In this document: positions 27,256 through 37,618 of the stretch, in pieces | Layout of the letters: every line of letters begins with the position of its first letter | Numbering within the stretch: position 1 is the stretch's first letter | From: Neorhizobium galegae bv. orientalis str. HAMBI 540 | GTDB lineage: Bacteria; Pseudomonadota; Alphaproteobacteria; Rhizobiales; Rhizobiaceae | Assembly (NCBI RefSeq): GCF_000731315.1 | Contig: NZ_HG938353.1 | Location: 558,001 to 622,000, forward strand | Length of the DNA: 64,000 nucleotides | Direction: 5' to 3' | Program-made: the position numbers and the translations under genes | The notes under the pieces: model-generated | What the model was told of the DNA's origin: nothing | What the model saw: the letters and a program-made list of their open reading frames with translations, nothing else | The model's database searches: none

Positions 27256-27564
27256 ATGCTGGGCAAACTTACCGAACAATTCGAGGCTGCATCCGCGGAT
27301 TACGCCGAAACCCACGGAATGGTCCGCGATGCCGATTGGTTTCTCCTGAAGCTGCAGGAGGAGATGGGCGAGCTGACCCAGGCCTGGAACCGCGCTACCG
27401 GCCGCGGACGGAAAAAGGGCAGGAGCGACGAGGATCTCGCCCGCGACCTTGCCGACGAGACGGCCGATCTTCTCGGCCATATCCTGCTGTTTGCCAGCAA
27501 CAACCGGATCGATCTTGCATCGGCGATCGAGCGGAAATGGCTGTTCAGGCCGGATGAGGGCTGA
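27256..27564 (+). CDS. MazG-like nucleotide pyrophosphohydrolase
   Basis: A 102-residue all-alpha protein of the MazG/PRA-PH superfamily. The metal-binding pattern is split as usual: KLQEEMGELTQAW (E-E-x-x-E) and DLADETADLLGHILLFA (D-E-x-x-D). It hydrolyses a nucleoside triphosphate or related pyrophosphate in the cytosol, probably as house-cleaning. ATG 27256 has AAAGGAGA. A strong hairpin lies 30 bases after its stop. Confidence 0.88.
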   Translation: MLGKLTEQFEAASADYAETHGMVRDADWFLLKLQEEMGELTQAWNRATGRGRKKGRSDEDLARDLADETADLLGHILLFASNNRIDLASAIERKWLFRPDEG

Positions 27565-27594
27565 ATTTGAGGCTCGTACGCCAGCATTGGGATT

Positions 27595-27626
27595 TGGCGA
27601 TAGAAACCTCAGCGTTTCTATCGCCA
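27595..27626. terminator. Hairpin between convergent genes (bidirectional terminator candidate)
   Basis: A perfect 12-base stem, TGGCGATAGAAA / TTTCTATCGCCA, with an 8-base loop, located between the MazG-like stop (27564) and the tldD stop (27643). No T run follows on either strand, but position and symmetry fit a shared transcript end. Confidence 0.65.
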
Positions 27627-27642
27627 GGCAAACTGCTCCGCT

Positions 27643-29058
27643 TTACGCCTTCGTCCCGCCCACCGTCACCTGGTCCATCCGCAGATGCGGCTGGCCGACG
27701 CCGACGGGGACCCACTGGCCGCCCTTGCCACAATTGCCGATGCCGGTGTCGAGCTTCATGTCGTTGCCGACCATCGAGACGCGGCGCATCGCATCCGGGC
27801 CGTTGCCGATCAGCATGGCGCCCTTGATGGCCGGGCCGATTTTGCCGTTTTCGATCATGTAGGCCTCGGTGCAGCCGAACACGAACTTGCCGGAGGTGAT
27901 GTCCACCTGGCCGCCGCCGAAGGAGACGGCGTAGATGCCTTTCTTCACCGAGGCGATGATCTCTTCGGGCGATTTGTCGCCGCCGAGCATATAGGTATTG
28001 GTCATCCGAGGCATCGGCGTATAGGCATAACCCTGCCGGCGGCCATTGCCGGTCGGCGCGACGCCCATCAGCCGGGCGTTCTGGCGATCCTGCATGTAAC
28101 CGACGAGCTTGCCGTTCTCGATCAGCACGTTGTAGGCCGATGGCGTGCCTTCGTCGTCTATGGTGATCGAGCCGCGGCGGTTGTCGATCGTGCCGTCGTC
28201 GACGACGGTGACGCCAGGAGCCGCGACCATCTCACCCAAAAGACCGGCAAAGGCCGAGGTCTTCTTGCGGTTGAAATCGCCTTCCAGCCCGTGCCCGACC
28301 GCTTCGTGCAGCATCACGCCCGGCCAGCCGGAGCCGAGTACGACATCCATCGTGCCGGCCGGCGCGTCGATTGCGGAAAGGTTGACGAGCGCCTGGCGCA
28401 GCGCCTCGTCGGCGCCGGTCTGCCAGTTGCCTTCCGTGACGAAATCGCCGAAGCCGATGCGACCGCCGGTGCCGAACGAGCCCGATTCCTGCCGGTCGCC
28501 GTCACCGACGACGACGGAAATGTTGATGCGGGTCATCGGGCGGATGTCCTGCACCCGGTGGCCGTCGGCGCGCAGGATGTCGACCACCTGCCAGCTTGCC
28601 GAAACGGTCGCCGTCACCTGCCGCACCTTGTCGTCCTTGGAGCGCAGATAGGCGTCGATCTCGGTGAGCAGCTTGACCTTCTCTTCGAAGCTGGGGCTGC
28701 CGATCGGGTTCTCGTCACCGTAATATTTCTTGTTGGTGCGCTGGGGGGCGGCGGCGTAGGAGCCGGAATAACCGGCGGTGACGGCCCGCACCGCATCCGA
28801 GGCGCGGGACAGCGCTGCCGCCGAAAGCTCGCCTGCATGGGCATAACCGACCGCTTCGCCGGCGACGGAGCGCAGCCCGAAACCCTGGTCTGTGTTGAAC
28901 GAACCGCCCTTCAGGCGGCCGTTGTCGAAGGTCAGCGATTCCGCCTGGGCATGTTCCACGAAAAGCTCGCCGTCATCGGCGCCGGTAAGCGCCTCGGAAA
29001 GCATCGAGCGCAGCTTGGTCTCGTCGCAGTCGAAAAGGTTGAGAAGGTCGGTATTCAT
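27643..29058 (-). CDS. tldD: Metalloprotease TldD
   Basis: A 471-residue protein of normal TldD length. The zinc site HEAVGHGLEGD (HExxxH) is at about residues 255-265, with GCTEAYMIENGKIG and GIGNCGKGGQ of the C-terminal catalytic barrel. TldD works with TldE/PmbA as a heterodimer that trims unfolded peptides, for example microcin or modified-peptide precursors and the CcdA antitoxin in E. coli. TldE is not in this window. ATG 29058 has GAAGGAG upstream; a longer reading begins inside the neighbouring gene. It lies just upstream of the oxidase cluster, on the other strand. Confidence 0.95.
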   Translation of the reverse strand: MNTDLLNLFDCDETKLRSMLSEALTGADDGELFVEHAQAESLTFDNGRLKGGSFNTDQGFGLRSVAGEAVGYAHAGELSAAALSRASDAVRAVTAGYSGSYAAAPQRTNKKYYGDENPIGSPSFEEKVKLLTEIDAYLRSKDDKVRQVTATVSASWQVVDILRADGHRVQDIRPMTRINISVVVGDGDRQESGSFGTGGRIGFGDFVTEGNWQTGADEALRQALVNLSAIDAPAGTMDVVLGSGWPGVMLHEAVGHGLEGDFNRKKTSAFAGLLGEMVAAPGVTVVDDGTIDNRRGSITIDDEGTPSAYNVLIENGKLVGYMQDRQNARLMGVAPTGNGRRQGYAYTPMPRMTNTYMLGGDKSPEEIIASVKKGIYAVSFGGGQVDITSGKFVFGCTEAYMIENGKIGPAIKGAMLIGNGPDAMRRVSMVGNDMKLDTGIGNCGKGGQWVPVGVGQPHLRMDQVTVGGTKA

Positions 29059-29143
29059 GGGATGCTCCTTCTGCGCTGCCACTGGAAGACGCGCTCTGTT
29101 CCAACCGATGTAGGTCCGGGGAGGGACCGAAGCAAGCCTGCTT

Positions 29144-29632
29144 TCAGATGGCTTTTGCGCTGAGGAAGGCCTGCACCTCCTGCGGCATGGCATTTCGCGG
29201 CAGGATATTGAAGGCCGATGTGCCGCTGAACAGCATGAACGAAAGCGGCCGTTCCCAGATCTCGGTGACATTGGTCCAGTTGAGCCGGCCGTCGCCGAGG
29301 TTGGAGGCGATGCCGAACCCTTCCGGATCGATGGTCACTTCGGCGCTGCGATCGGTCATGCGCCTGTAGCGGCCAAAGGCGCTGGCGGAATGCGCGCGCC
29401 AGACCACGGCGCTGAAAATCGCCGGGAAACAGGCGACGAGGAACGCCAGCAGCGCGAGGGTGAAGTTGGCCTGGAACAGGAGTACGGCGCCGGCGACGAC
29501 CACCAGTCCCGCCGCCGCCCACTTCCCCTTCTGCTCGCGCATCGTGCGCTCTATGACAAACACGCGCACTGCATCGCGCACGACCTCGTCGTCGAAGCGA
29601 ACGGGGAAGGTATGGTTGCCGCGAAGCTCCAT
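29144..29632 (-). CDS. YcxB-like membrane protein
   Basis: A 162-residue protein with two adjacent hydrophobic segments (about 41-75) and a C-terminal soluble domain (DRSAEVTIDPEGFGIASNLGDGRLNWTNVTEIWE), the pattern of YcxB-like/PH-fold proteins. It ends 85 bases before tldD and follows the ialB-like gene, all leftward. Function unknown; the family is a weak match by eye. Confidence 0.72.
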   Translation of the reverse strand: MELRGNHTFPVRFDDEVVRDAVRVFVIERTMREQKGKWAAAGLVVVAGAVLLFQANFTLALLAFLVACFPAIFSAVVWRAHSASAFGRYRRMTDRSAEVTIDPEGFGIASNLGDGRLNWTNVTEIWERPLSFMLFSGTSAFNILPRNAMPQEVQAFLSAKAI

Positions 29633-29660
29633 GAACGATCGTTTCTTTATTATAACGTGA

Positions 29661-30311
29661 TCACGGAAGCGCGTCGTAACCTTCGCCGAAGCCGGTCAGC
29701 TCGATCGGAATGCCGACCCGGTCCTGATCGGCGGATTCGCGCAGTGCAAAGACGGCAGCCTTGCCGGCCCGCAGGATGCGCATCAGTTCCTCGTCGATCT
29801 CCACTTCCACATAGCAGCCCTCGGAGAAGCAGCGGGTGAAATAGGCGCGGCCGATATTGTTGTTGTCGACATAGAGTTCCATGCCGTCCTTCAGGAGCAC
29901 GCCGAGCGGCGCGAGGATGCGCAGGATGCGCGCCTTGCGGTCGGCGGTCTTCAGCACCACCACCGACAGGCCGACTTCCGGCCGGTCCTCGGCGATGACG
30001 TTCTGCATCAGCGCGCATTGGTCGGCGGAAGCGCCGGCCGGGCGGTCGCAGATGATCGACCATGCGCCGTGGTTCTCGCGCACATTGCCGGGCGGTTGCG
30101 CCTGCTGCCCCGGGGGCTGCTGGGTCTGCGCGCCGTTCGGCGCCGGCCGGGGCGCCTGCGGCCCCGGTTTGGCGCCCTGAGCCGGCAGGGGGGCCGGCTG
30201 GGGCGCGGCGGGGCGCGGGCCGGGCTGCGGCTGCTGCGCGAACGCGGGAAGCGAAACGGCGGCTGCAAGCATCACGGCTAGACCGGCGCAGATCAGGGAG
30301 GGACGACCCAT
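29661..30311 (-). CDS. Invasion-associated locus B (IalB)-family protein with Pro/Gln-rich linker
   Basis: A 216-residue exported protein: signal peptide (ending AFAQ), then about 50 residues very rich in Pro, Gln, Ala and Gly, then an IalB domain from about residue 75 (ENHGAWSIICDRP, CALMQNVIAED, PLGVLLKDGMELYVD, FTRCFSEGCYVEVEID). Cysteines at the start and in CFSEGC are the conserved pair positions. IalB proteins are periplasmic or envelope proteins common in rhizobia and Bartonella, where IalB affects erythrocyte invasion; the role in free-living species is unknown. Start ATG 30311. Confidence 0.88.
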   Translation of the reverse strand: MGRPSLICAGLAVMLAAAVSLPAFAQQPQPGPRPAAPQPAPLPAQGAKPGPQAPRPAPNGAQTQQPPGQQAQPPGNVRENHGAWSIICDRPAGASADQCALMQNVIAEDRPEVGLSVVVLKTADRKARILRILAPLGVLLKDGMELYVDNNNIGRAYFTRCFSEGCYVEVEIDEELMRILRAGKAAVFALRESADQDRVGIPIELTGFGEGYDALP

Positions 30312-30723
30312 GTAAACCTCTGGAAGACGAATCAGTGCGGCTATTCTTGGCGTTCGCCGGGCGAAATGAAAAGCCCTGACCTCTTTCCAGTGGAGTACGG
30401 CGAAAATGGGACTCGGCCCGGGCCAGTGGCGCCACCGACATTATTATAAAGAAATCGCCGGATTTTGGTCGGCACAGGGGCTATAGTAAGGCCGCCGAAA
30501 GTGTGGAAGGCCTATGGAATACGGGCCGAACGCCCCAAAAAAGGAGCTCTATAGCCTATCATTATGGCACGATTTCGGGCTTCTCCGGGAGGCGCAAAAA
30601 TGCCGCACGGGCTTTTCCCGCCAGATATTGCGGCGGCAGGCAAACTGTGATTGAAGCAGACCATATAGCTTGGATTCTGCGTTCGGTTTGATCGAGATCA
30701 GACGCATGGGGAGATATGTAGTG
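30312..30723. other. Non-coding region between ialB and the oxidase operon
   Basis: About 410 bases separating divergent genes. It must contain the promoters of the ialB-like gene and of ctaC. Seen here: an AT patch with TATAGT at 30482-30487 and an FNR/FixK-like palindrome at 30688-30701. A 46-codon open frame (30514-30654) is present but not called, because its ribosome-like GGAAGG sits only 3 bases from the ATG. Confidence 0.5.
30688..30701 (+). promoter_or_regulatory. FNR/FixK/FnrN-like site upstream of ctaC
   Basis: TTGAT-CGAG-ATCAG matches the TTGAT-N4-ATCAA consensus at nine of ten positions and sits 22 bases before the ctaC ATG. At that distance it would lie downstream of or on the start point and act as a repressor site, which fits shutdown of the low-affinity oxidase when oxygen is scarce. 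One short match of this kind can occur by chance. Confidence 0.45.
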
Positions 30724-31608
30724 ATGAACAGGGCTTTTGCAGTGATGACGGCGCTCATCTGTCTGCTCTTTGCTTCCGCAGGTTTTGCGGACCAGCCGCA
30801 TCCGTGGCAGATTGATTTCCAGGCGGCCGCAACGCCGATCATGCACCAGATCCGCTGGTTCAACCATTACACCTTGTGGTTCATCGTGCCGGTGACGCTG
30901 CTGGTCCTGGCGCTGTTGGTCGTCGTCGCGGTGAAGTTCCGTGCGAGCGCCAATCCGGTGCCGTCGCGCGTCAGCCACAATACGGCGATCGAGATCATCT
31001 GGACGCTTGGCCCGGTTCTCATTCTCTTCTTCCTCGCAATCCCCTCCTTCAACCTGTTGAATGCCCAGCTCGAAATTCCGGACTCGGACATGACGGTCAA
31101 GGCCACTGCCACCCAGTGGCAGTGGAACTATGAATATGAAGGTATGCAGACCCCGGTCGCCTTCGATTCGTACCTGCTGAAGGATCCCGATCGCGCGAGC
31201 GCCGGCAAGACCGATCTCGCCGTCTATCCGAAGCTGCTGGCTGTCGATAACGAACTGATCATCCCGGTCAACAAGACCGTGCGCATGCTGGTGACGGCCG
31301 CTCCGTCCGACGTTATCCATGCCTTCGCAATGCCGGCTTTCGGGATCAAGATCGACGCCGTTCCGGGTCGCCTCAACGAAACCTGGTTCAAGGCCGAGAA
31401 TGAAGGCCTCTATTATGGCCAGTGCTCCGAGCTTTGCGGCAAGGACCATGCCTTCATGCCGATCGCCATCCGCGTCGTGTCTGAAGACAAGTACAAGGCT
31501 TGGCTCGCTGCTGCTGCGACCGACCTGCCGGGCGCCTACAAGGGCCTGATGGCAGCCGTCGACAAGCCGGCCGGCAACTTCGCCGTCGCCGCAAACGAAT
31601 CCAAGTAA
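30724..31608 (+). CDS. ctaC: Cytochrome c oxidase subunit II (aa3-type)
   Basis: A 294-residue membrane-anchored protein. A signal peptide (to about residue 23, ending GFAD) is followed by two transmembrane segments (HYTLWFIVPVTLLVLALLVVVAV and AIEIIWTLGPVLILFFLAI). The periplasmic cupredoxin domain includes the WQWNYEYEG aromatic patch, His of SDVIHAFAMPAFG, and the CuA ligands in GQCSELCGKDHAFMP. It accepts electrons from cytochrome c. I start at ATG 30724, which has GGGGAG at a good distance; ATG 30706 contains that site within the gene and is less likely. First gene of the oxidase operon. Confidence 0.95.
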   Translation: MNRAFAVMTALICLLFASAGFADQPHPWQIDFQAAATPIMHQIRWFNHYTLWFIVPVTLLVLALLVVVAVKFRASANPVPSRVSHNTAIEIIWTLGPVLILFFLAIPSFNLLNAQLEIPDSDMTVKATATQWQWNYEYEGMQTPVAFDSYLLKDPDRASAGKTDLAVYPKLLAVDNELIIPVNKTVRMLVTAAPSDVIHAFAMPAFGIKIDAVPGRLNETWFKAENEGLYYGQCSELCGKDHAFMPIAIRVVSEDKYKAWLAAAATDLPGAYKGLMAAVDKPAGNFAVAANESK

Positions 31609-33330
<1,722 letters not shown>

Positions 33331-33350
33331 GCGGTTCATCTTTGAAGAAG

Positions 33351-33372
33351 GGCATCGCGGCAGCGCGATGCC
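33351..33372 (+). promoter_or_regulatory. Intercistronic hairpin between ctaD and ctaB
   Basis: A perfect 9-base stem GGCATCGCG / CGCGATGCC with a 4-base loop, 20 bases after the ctaD stop and 25 bases before ctaB. No T run follows. It probably stabilises the ctaC-ctaD message or reduces read-through into the assembly genes, as structural subunits are needed in excess. Confidence 0.65.
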
Positions 33373-33397
33373 TTGAAATACCAAACAGGACGGTTCA

Positions 33398-34354
33398 ATG
33401 ACGGTTATGGACAATCACGACGCTCTCGGCTCCGATGGAGGCTCACGCCTCTCGGAAGCGAGTGCGCGCGATTTCTTCGAGCTCCTGAAGCCCCGGGTGA
33501 TGTCGCTCGTGGTCTTCACCGCATTCGCCGGCCTCATTCTGGCGCCAGGCCACATCAATCCGGTCCTCGGCGTGATTTCCATTCTCTGCATCGCGGTCGG
33601 CGCCGGCGCCTCAGGCGCGCTCAACATGTGGTATGACGCCGATATCGACGCCATTATGACCCGCACCGCCAAGCGCCCGATCCCCGCTGGCCGCATCCTG
33701 CCGCAGGAAGCGCTCGCCTTCGGCCTGACGCTATCAGTTTTCTCGGTGGTCATCCTTGGCCTCGCGGTCAACTGGTTTTCAGCCGGCCTGCTCGCCTTCA
33801 CGATCTTCTTTTACGCCGTCGTCTACACGATGTGGCTGAAACGCTCGACGCCGCAGAACATCGTCATCGGCGGCGCTTCCGGCGCCTTCCCGCCGATGAT
33901 CGGCTGGGCCTGCGTGACGGGCGGCGTGTCGCTCGACAGCATTCTTCTGTTCCTGATCATCTTCCTGTGGACGCCGGCGCATTTCTGGGCGCTCGCGCTC
34001 TTCAAGATGCGCGACTACGGCTCGGTCGGCGTGCCGATGATGCCGAATGTTGCAGGCGAAGCCTCCACCAAGAACCAGATGATCGTCTATGCTGTGCTGA
34101 CCGCTGTCATTGCGGTCGCTCCCACCTTCACCGGTCTTGCCGGCCTCGGTTACGGCATCTTCGCCGCCGTGCTTGGCGCGATCTTCATCATCTGTTCCAT
34201 CGCCGTCCGGCGCATGCCAGACGGCGACGAAAAGATGATGCCGGCGAAGAAGATGTTCGCCTATTCGATCATCTATCTCTTTGCGATCTTCTCGGGCCTG
34301 CTGGCCGACCGGCTGCTGGCGGGGGTGCCGCACCTCCTGGGAGGCTTGCTGTGA
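33398..34354 (+). CDS. ctaB: Protoheme IX farnesyltransferase (heme O synthase)
   Basis: A 318-residue membrane prenyltransferase that attaches farnesyl to heme b, the first step to heme a for the oxidase. The Asp-rich motif [23 protein letters not shown] and [24 protein letters not shown] are diagnostic. ATG 33398 has AGGA. The stop overlaps the coxF GTG start. Confidence 0.95.
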   Translation: MTVMDNHDALGSDGGSRLSEASARDFFELLKPRVMSLVVFTAFAGLILAPGHINPVLGVISILCIAVGAGASGALNMWYDADIDAIMTRTAKRPIPAGRILPQEALAFGLTLSVFSVVILGLAVNWFSAGLLAFTIFFYAVVYTMWLKRSTPQNIVIGGASGAFPPMIGWACVTGGVSLDSILLFLIIFLWTPAHFWALALFKMRDYGSVGVPMMPNVAGEASTKNQMIVYAVLTAVIAVAPTFTGLAGLGYGIFAAVLGAIFIICSIAVRRMPDGDEKMMPAKKMFAYSIIYLFAIFSGLLADRLLAGVPHLLGGLL

Positions 34355-34491
34355 TCGAGACAGTCAAGCTCAGCGAAGCCCAGAAGAAGTCGCGCCGCAA
34401 CCGCAATATCGCGCTCGGCCTGGTTCTCGCCGGGCTCGTGGTCCTCTTCTACATCATGACGCTGGTGAAAATCGGCGGGGTCGGGAACTAG
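34351..34491 (+). CDS. coxF: CoxF-type small membrane protein of the oxidase cluster
   Basis: A 46-residue protein starting with GTG at 34351, which overlaps the ctaB stop (GTGA), with GGGAGG upstream. It has a charged N-terminus ([13 protein letters not shown]), one transmembrane helix ([18 protein letters not shown]) and a short tail. Proteins like this sit between ctaB and ctaG in many alphaproteobacteria and are believed to help oxidase assembly; no activity is known. It ends 1 base before ctaG, so it is coupled on both sides. The frame extends far upstream as a shadow of ctaB. Confidence 0.85.
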   Translation: MIETVKLSEAQKKSRRNRNIALGLVLAGLVVLFYIMTLVKIGGVGN

Positions 34492-34492
34492 G

Positions 34493-35137
34493 ATGGAACC
34501 GATGGCGGACGGAATTCAGAACGGTCAGGCAAAACGGGTCAGCAACGCCGCGATCTTCGCCGGCTGCGCTGTTTTCGTGGCCGGCATGGTCGGCGCCGCC
34601 TATGCATCCGTGCCGCTCTACCGGCTGTTCTGCCAGGTCACCGGCTATAACGGCACCACCCAGCGCGTCGAGCAGTATTCCGACAAGATCCTGAACAAGT
34701 CGATCCAGGTGACGTTTGACGCCAACATTTCGCCGGGCCTGAACTGGGAGTTCAAGCCCGCCAAGGCAGTCAGCCCGAAGATCGGCGAGACCGTGCAGAT
34801 CGAATATAGCGCCACCAACCGATCGTCGAAGCCGACGACAGGCAGCGCCGTCTTCAACGTCACGCCGATGGAAGCGGGCGCCTATTTCAACAAGGTCGAG
34901 TGCTTCTGCTTCACCGAGCAGACGCTGCAGCCCGGTCAGTCGGTCCAGATGCCGGTGGTGTTCTTCGTTGACCCGGAGCTCGCCACGGCGCCAGAGACCA
35001 AGAACATCAAGACGATCACACTGTCCTACACCTTCTATCCGAGCGAGCCGAGCAAACCGGTCGCCGCTCTGCCGGAAGGCCAGAAGGCGGGCGCCCAGAA
35101 GACGGGCACCCAGAACACAGGCGTGGGGAAACTTTAA
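34493..35137 (+). CDS. ctaG: Cytochrome c oxidase assembly protein, Cox11 type
   Basis: A 214-residue copper chaperone that delivers Cu to the CuB site of subunit I. One N-terminal transmembrane segment (about 18-40, [20 protein letters not shown]) is followed by [18 protein letters not shown] and the copper-binding CFCF motif ([10 protein letters not shown]). The C-terminus carries an odd tail of repeated Lys/Thr/Gly/Gln units (about 195-214). ATG 34493 or 34502 could start the protein. Confidence 0.94.
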   Translation: MEPMADGIQNGQAKRVSNAAIFAGCAVFVAGMVGAAYASVPLYRLFCQVTGYNGTTQRVEQYSDKILNKSIQVTFDANISPGLNWEFKPAKAVSPKIGETVQIEYSATNRSSKPTTGSAVFNVTPMEAGAYFNKVECFCFTEQTLQPGQSVQMPVVFFVDPELATAPETKNIKTITLSYTFYPSEPSKPVAALPEGQKAGAQKTGTQNTGVGKL

Positions 35138-35188
35138 GAGGGTTCGCCGGTTTTCCGGCGAAGCAGGCATTCATCCGGGGATTCTGAC

Positions 35189-36064
35189 ATGGCCGACGCG
35201 CATCAGAAAAATCACGACTACCACATCATCGATCCGAGCCCGTGGCCGATCCTGGCTTCGATCGGCGCCTTTATCATCACCTTTGGTGGTGTCGGTTACA
35301 TGCGCTACCTGCATGGCGGCCAGTTCCACATCTTTGGTCTGGATCTTGCCACGCCGTGGCTCTTCTTCGTCGGTCTTGCGATCATCCTCTATACGATGAT
35401 CGGCTGGTGGTCGGACACGATCAAGGAAGGCGATGCCGGCGCCCATACCCGCGTGGTCTCGCTGCACCTGCGCTACGGCATGATCATGTTCATCGCTTCC
35501 GAAGTGATGTTCTTCGTCGCCTGGTTCTGGGCCTTCTTCGATGCGAGCCTCTATGCCAACGAGGCGATTCAGGCGACCCGCGTCGAATTCCTCGGCGGTC
35601 AGTGGCCGCCGAAGGGCGTCGAGGTTCTCGATCCCTGGCACCTGCCGATCTACAACACCGTCATCCTGCTTTTGTCGGGCACCTGCGTCACCTGGGCTCA
35701 CCATGCGCTGCTGCACGGCGACCGCAAGGGCCTGGTCACCGGCCTGGCGCTCACCGTTGCGCTCGGCATCCTGTTCTCCAGCGTCCAGGCTTACGAGTAC
35801 ATGCACGCTCCGTTCGCGTTCTCGAACTCGATCTACGGTGCAACTTTCTTCATGGCGACCGGCTTCCATGGGTTCCACGTGCTGATCGGCACGATCTTCC
35901 TGCTGGTCTGCCTGCTGCGCGCGATTGCCGGCGGCTTCACGCCCACCAAGCATTTCGGCTTCGAAGCCGCCGCCTGGTACTGGCACTTCGTCGACGTGGT
36001 CTGGCTGTTCCTGTTCTTCGCCATCTACGTCTGGGGTGGCTGGGGCGCGCCGCTGGCCCACTGA
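35189..36064 (+). CDS. ctaE: Cytochrome c oxidase subunit III
   Basis: A 291-residue seven-helix protein of the aa3 oxidase. Landmarks: HDYHIIDPSPWPILAS at the start, RYGMIMFIASEVMFFVAWFWAFFDASL, TGFHGFHVLIGTIFL, and EAAAWYWHFVDVVWLFLF near the end. It stabilises subunit I and the proton uptake path. It is followed 24 bases later by a strong terminator, which ends the main oxidase transcript. Confidence 0.96.
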   Translation: MADAHQKNHDYHIIDPSPWPILASIGAFIITFGGVGYMRYLHGGQFHIFGLDLATPWLFFVGLAIILYTMIGWWSDTIKEGDAGAHTRVVSLHLRYGMIMFIASEVMFFVAWFWAFFDASLYANEAIQATRVEFLGGQWPPKGVEVLDPWHLPIYNTVILLLSGTCVTWAHHALLHGDRKGLVTGLALTVALGILFSSVQAYEYMHAPFAFSNSIYGATFFMATGFHGFHVLIGTIFLLVCLLRAIAGGFTPTKHFGFEAAAWYWHFVDVVWLFLFFAIYVWGGWGAPLAH

Positions 36065-36087
36065 TCGGGTTGATATGAATTCGGAGA

Positions 36088-36111
36088 GGGCGGCGACGAG
36101 CCGCCCTTTTT
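36088..36111 (+). terminator. Rho-independent terminator after ctaE
   Basis: Perfect 7-base GC stem GGGCGGC / GCCGCCC with a GACGA loop and then TTTTT. It closes the oxidase operon before the toxin-antitoxin genes. Confidence 0.9.
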
Positions 36112-36150
36112 CGTTTACGGAATGTCCCAAATTTGTTACATTGGTGTTGG

Positions 36151-36501
36151 ATGGCTGGGGCGCTGAAGAAGATTATCGGGCGGTTTTATGCGACCGGAAG
36201 CGGCCGTAAGCCCGTCCGCGATTGGCTAATGGAGCTTTCCCGCGAAGACCGACGGCAGATCGGCATCGATATCCAGCGCGTCGAATTCGGATGGCCGCTC
36301 GGAATGCCCTATTGCCGGTCGCTCGGTCATGGTCTGTGGGAAGTTCGAAGCAACCTGTCTTCGGGCCGCATCGTAAGAGTGATCTTCTTCATTCATGAGG
36401 AAGAAATGATCCTGCCGCACGGGTTCGAAAAGAAAACGCAAAAGACGCCGGCGCAGGACATCGATCTGGCCTTGAAACGAAAAAGAGAGATAGACGCATG
36501 A
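36151..36501 (+). CDS. HigB/RelE-like toxin (Gp49-type)
   Basis: A 116-residue basic protein of the phage Gp49-like/HigB group: GSGRKPVRDWLMELSREDRRQIG, the central LGHGLWEVRSNLSSGRIVRVIFF strand pair and the C-terminal LPHGFEKKTQKTP, where the HGF-x-KK motif carries the predicted RNase residues. Such toxins cut ribosome-bound mRNA. The ATG overlaps no upstream gene and the stop overlaps the antitoxin start by 4 bases. It lies between ctaE and surf1, breaking the usual oxidase gene order. Confidence 0.87.
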   Translation: MAGALKKIIGRFYATGSGRKPVRDWLMELSREDRRQIGIDIQRVEFGWPLGMPYCRSLGHGLWEVRSNLSSGRIVRVIFFIHEEEMILPHGFEKKTQKTPAQDIDLALKRKREIDA

Positions 36502-36791
36502 ACGACGCGAAAGGCTATGTCGACAGAACCGAAAGCTTCGATGACTTCCTCGATGCCGACGGTCTCTTGGAGGAAACCGAGGCGGTTGCCCTGAAACAGG
36601 TGATCGCCGATCAGGTTCGGGCGGCGATGGCTGAGAAGGGGCTGACGAAGAAGGCCATGGCGGAACGCATGCATTCCAGCCGCCAGCAACTCGATCGGCT
36701 GCTCGATCCGCATTATCCGTCCGTCACGTTGCTCACGCTTCGCCGCGCCGCCGCGGCTGTCGGAAGAACGCTTCGCATCGAACTGGTTTGA
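36498..36791 (+). CDS. HigA-like XRE antitoxin
   Basis: A 97-residue protein. The C-terminal helix-turn-helix (AMAEKGLTKKAMAERMHSSRQQLDRLLD) binds the operon promoter; the acidic N-terminal part (residues 1-40) should contact the toxin. Toxin-first order and 4-base overlap fit the higBA type. Its stop is 3 bases before surf1, so surf1 may now be transcribed from the toxin-antitoxin promoter. Confidence 0.87.
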   Translation: MNDAKGYVDRTESFDDFLDADGLLEETEAVALKQVIADQVRAAMAEKGLTKKAMAERMHSSRQQLDRLLDPHYPSVTLLTLRRAAAAVGRTLRIELV

Positions 36792-36794
36792 TCC

Positions 36795-37550
36795 ATGAAC
36801 ATTCAGACGAAGACTAGGCCTGACACGCCGGCCCGCGGCCGGATGATCGCGACTGTGATCGCGGTGCTGGCGGCGTTGGTCATCCTTTTGTCGCTCGGCA
36901 CCTGGCAGGTGGAGCGGCTGCATTGGAAGGAAGGGCTGCTCGCCGATATCGCCGAGCGGCGGGCGGCTGCACCCGTCCAGCTCTCCGATATCGAAGCAAT
37001 CGGGAAATCCGGCGGCGATATCGAATATCGCCGCGTCTCGGTTACCGGCACGTTCGATCACCCGAAGGAACGGCATTTCTTCGCGACCTTCAACGGTCAG
37101 ACCGGGTTCTATGTCTATACGCCGATGACGCTTGCCGATGGCCGCGTCCTGTTCGCCAACCGCGGTTTCGTGCCTTACGAGATGAAGGACCAGAAGACCC
37201 GCCCCGCCGGAGAGGTTGCCGGCCAGCAGACCGTCACCGGTTACGCCCGCGTGCGGCTCGGCGAAAAGCCGTCCTCGATCGTCCCGGACAACGATCTCGC
37301 CAAGAACATCTTCTACTGGAAGGATCTCGATGCGATGGCCTCGACCACCGGCATCGATGCGGGCAAGGTCCTCCAGTTCTTCGTGGATGCCGACGCGTCG
37401 GTCGCCAATCCCGGCGGCTGGCCGAAGGGCGGCGTCACTCAGTTCGACCTGCCGAACAGCCACCTGCAATATGCCGTCACCTGGTACGGTTTGGCGGCGG
37501 CCCTGGTCGCGGTCGTTATCGGCATGGTTTTTCGCCGCAAGCGCGTCTGA
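36795..37550 (+). CDS. surf1: SURF1-family oxidase assembly protein
   Basis: A 251-residue protein with transmembrane helices at both ends (about 16-36 and 225-245) and the SURF1 landmarks LGTWQVERLHWKEGLL, EYRRVSVTGTFDH, VLFANRGFVPYEMKD and NSHLQYAVTWYGLAAALV. It helps insert heme a into subunit I. It starts 3 bases after the antitoxin stop. Confidence 0.94.
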   Translation: MNIQTKTRPDTPARGRMIATVIAVLAALVILLSLGTWQVERLHWKEGLLADIAERRAAAPVQLSDIEAIGKSGGDIEYRRVSVTGTFDHPKERHFFATFNGQTGFYVYTPMTLADGRVLFANRGFVPYEMKDQKTRPAGEVAGQQTVTGYARVRLGEKPSSIVPDNDLAKNIFYWKDLDAMASTTGIDAGKVLQFFVDADASVANPGGWPKGGVTQFDLPNSHLQYAVTWYGLAAALVAVVIGMVFRRKRV

Positions 37551-37618
37551 GCTCGCATGGCCTGAGATCCGCAATTGGGATAGCCTTGTCGAAGGGTCGA
37601 GGGAATCGGGGCGACGTT

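Noticed and set aside
27685..29163. 492-codon plus-strand open frame
   Set aside because: Antisense to tldD, whose HExxxH site and full length are clear; no ribosome site.
30514..30654. 46-codon open frame before ctaC
   Set aside because: GGAAGG is only 3 bases from the ATG and the peptide shows no signal, helix or family pattern; not enough to call a gene.
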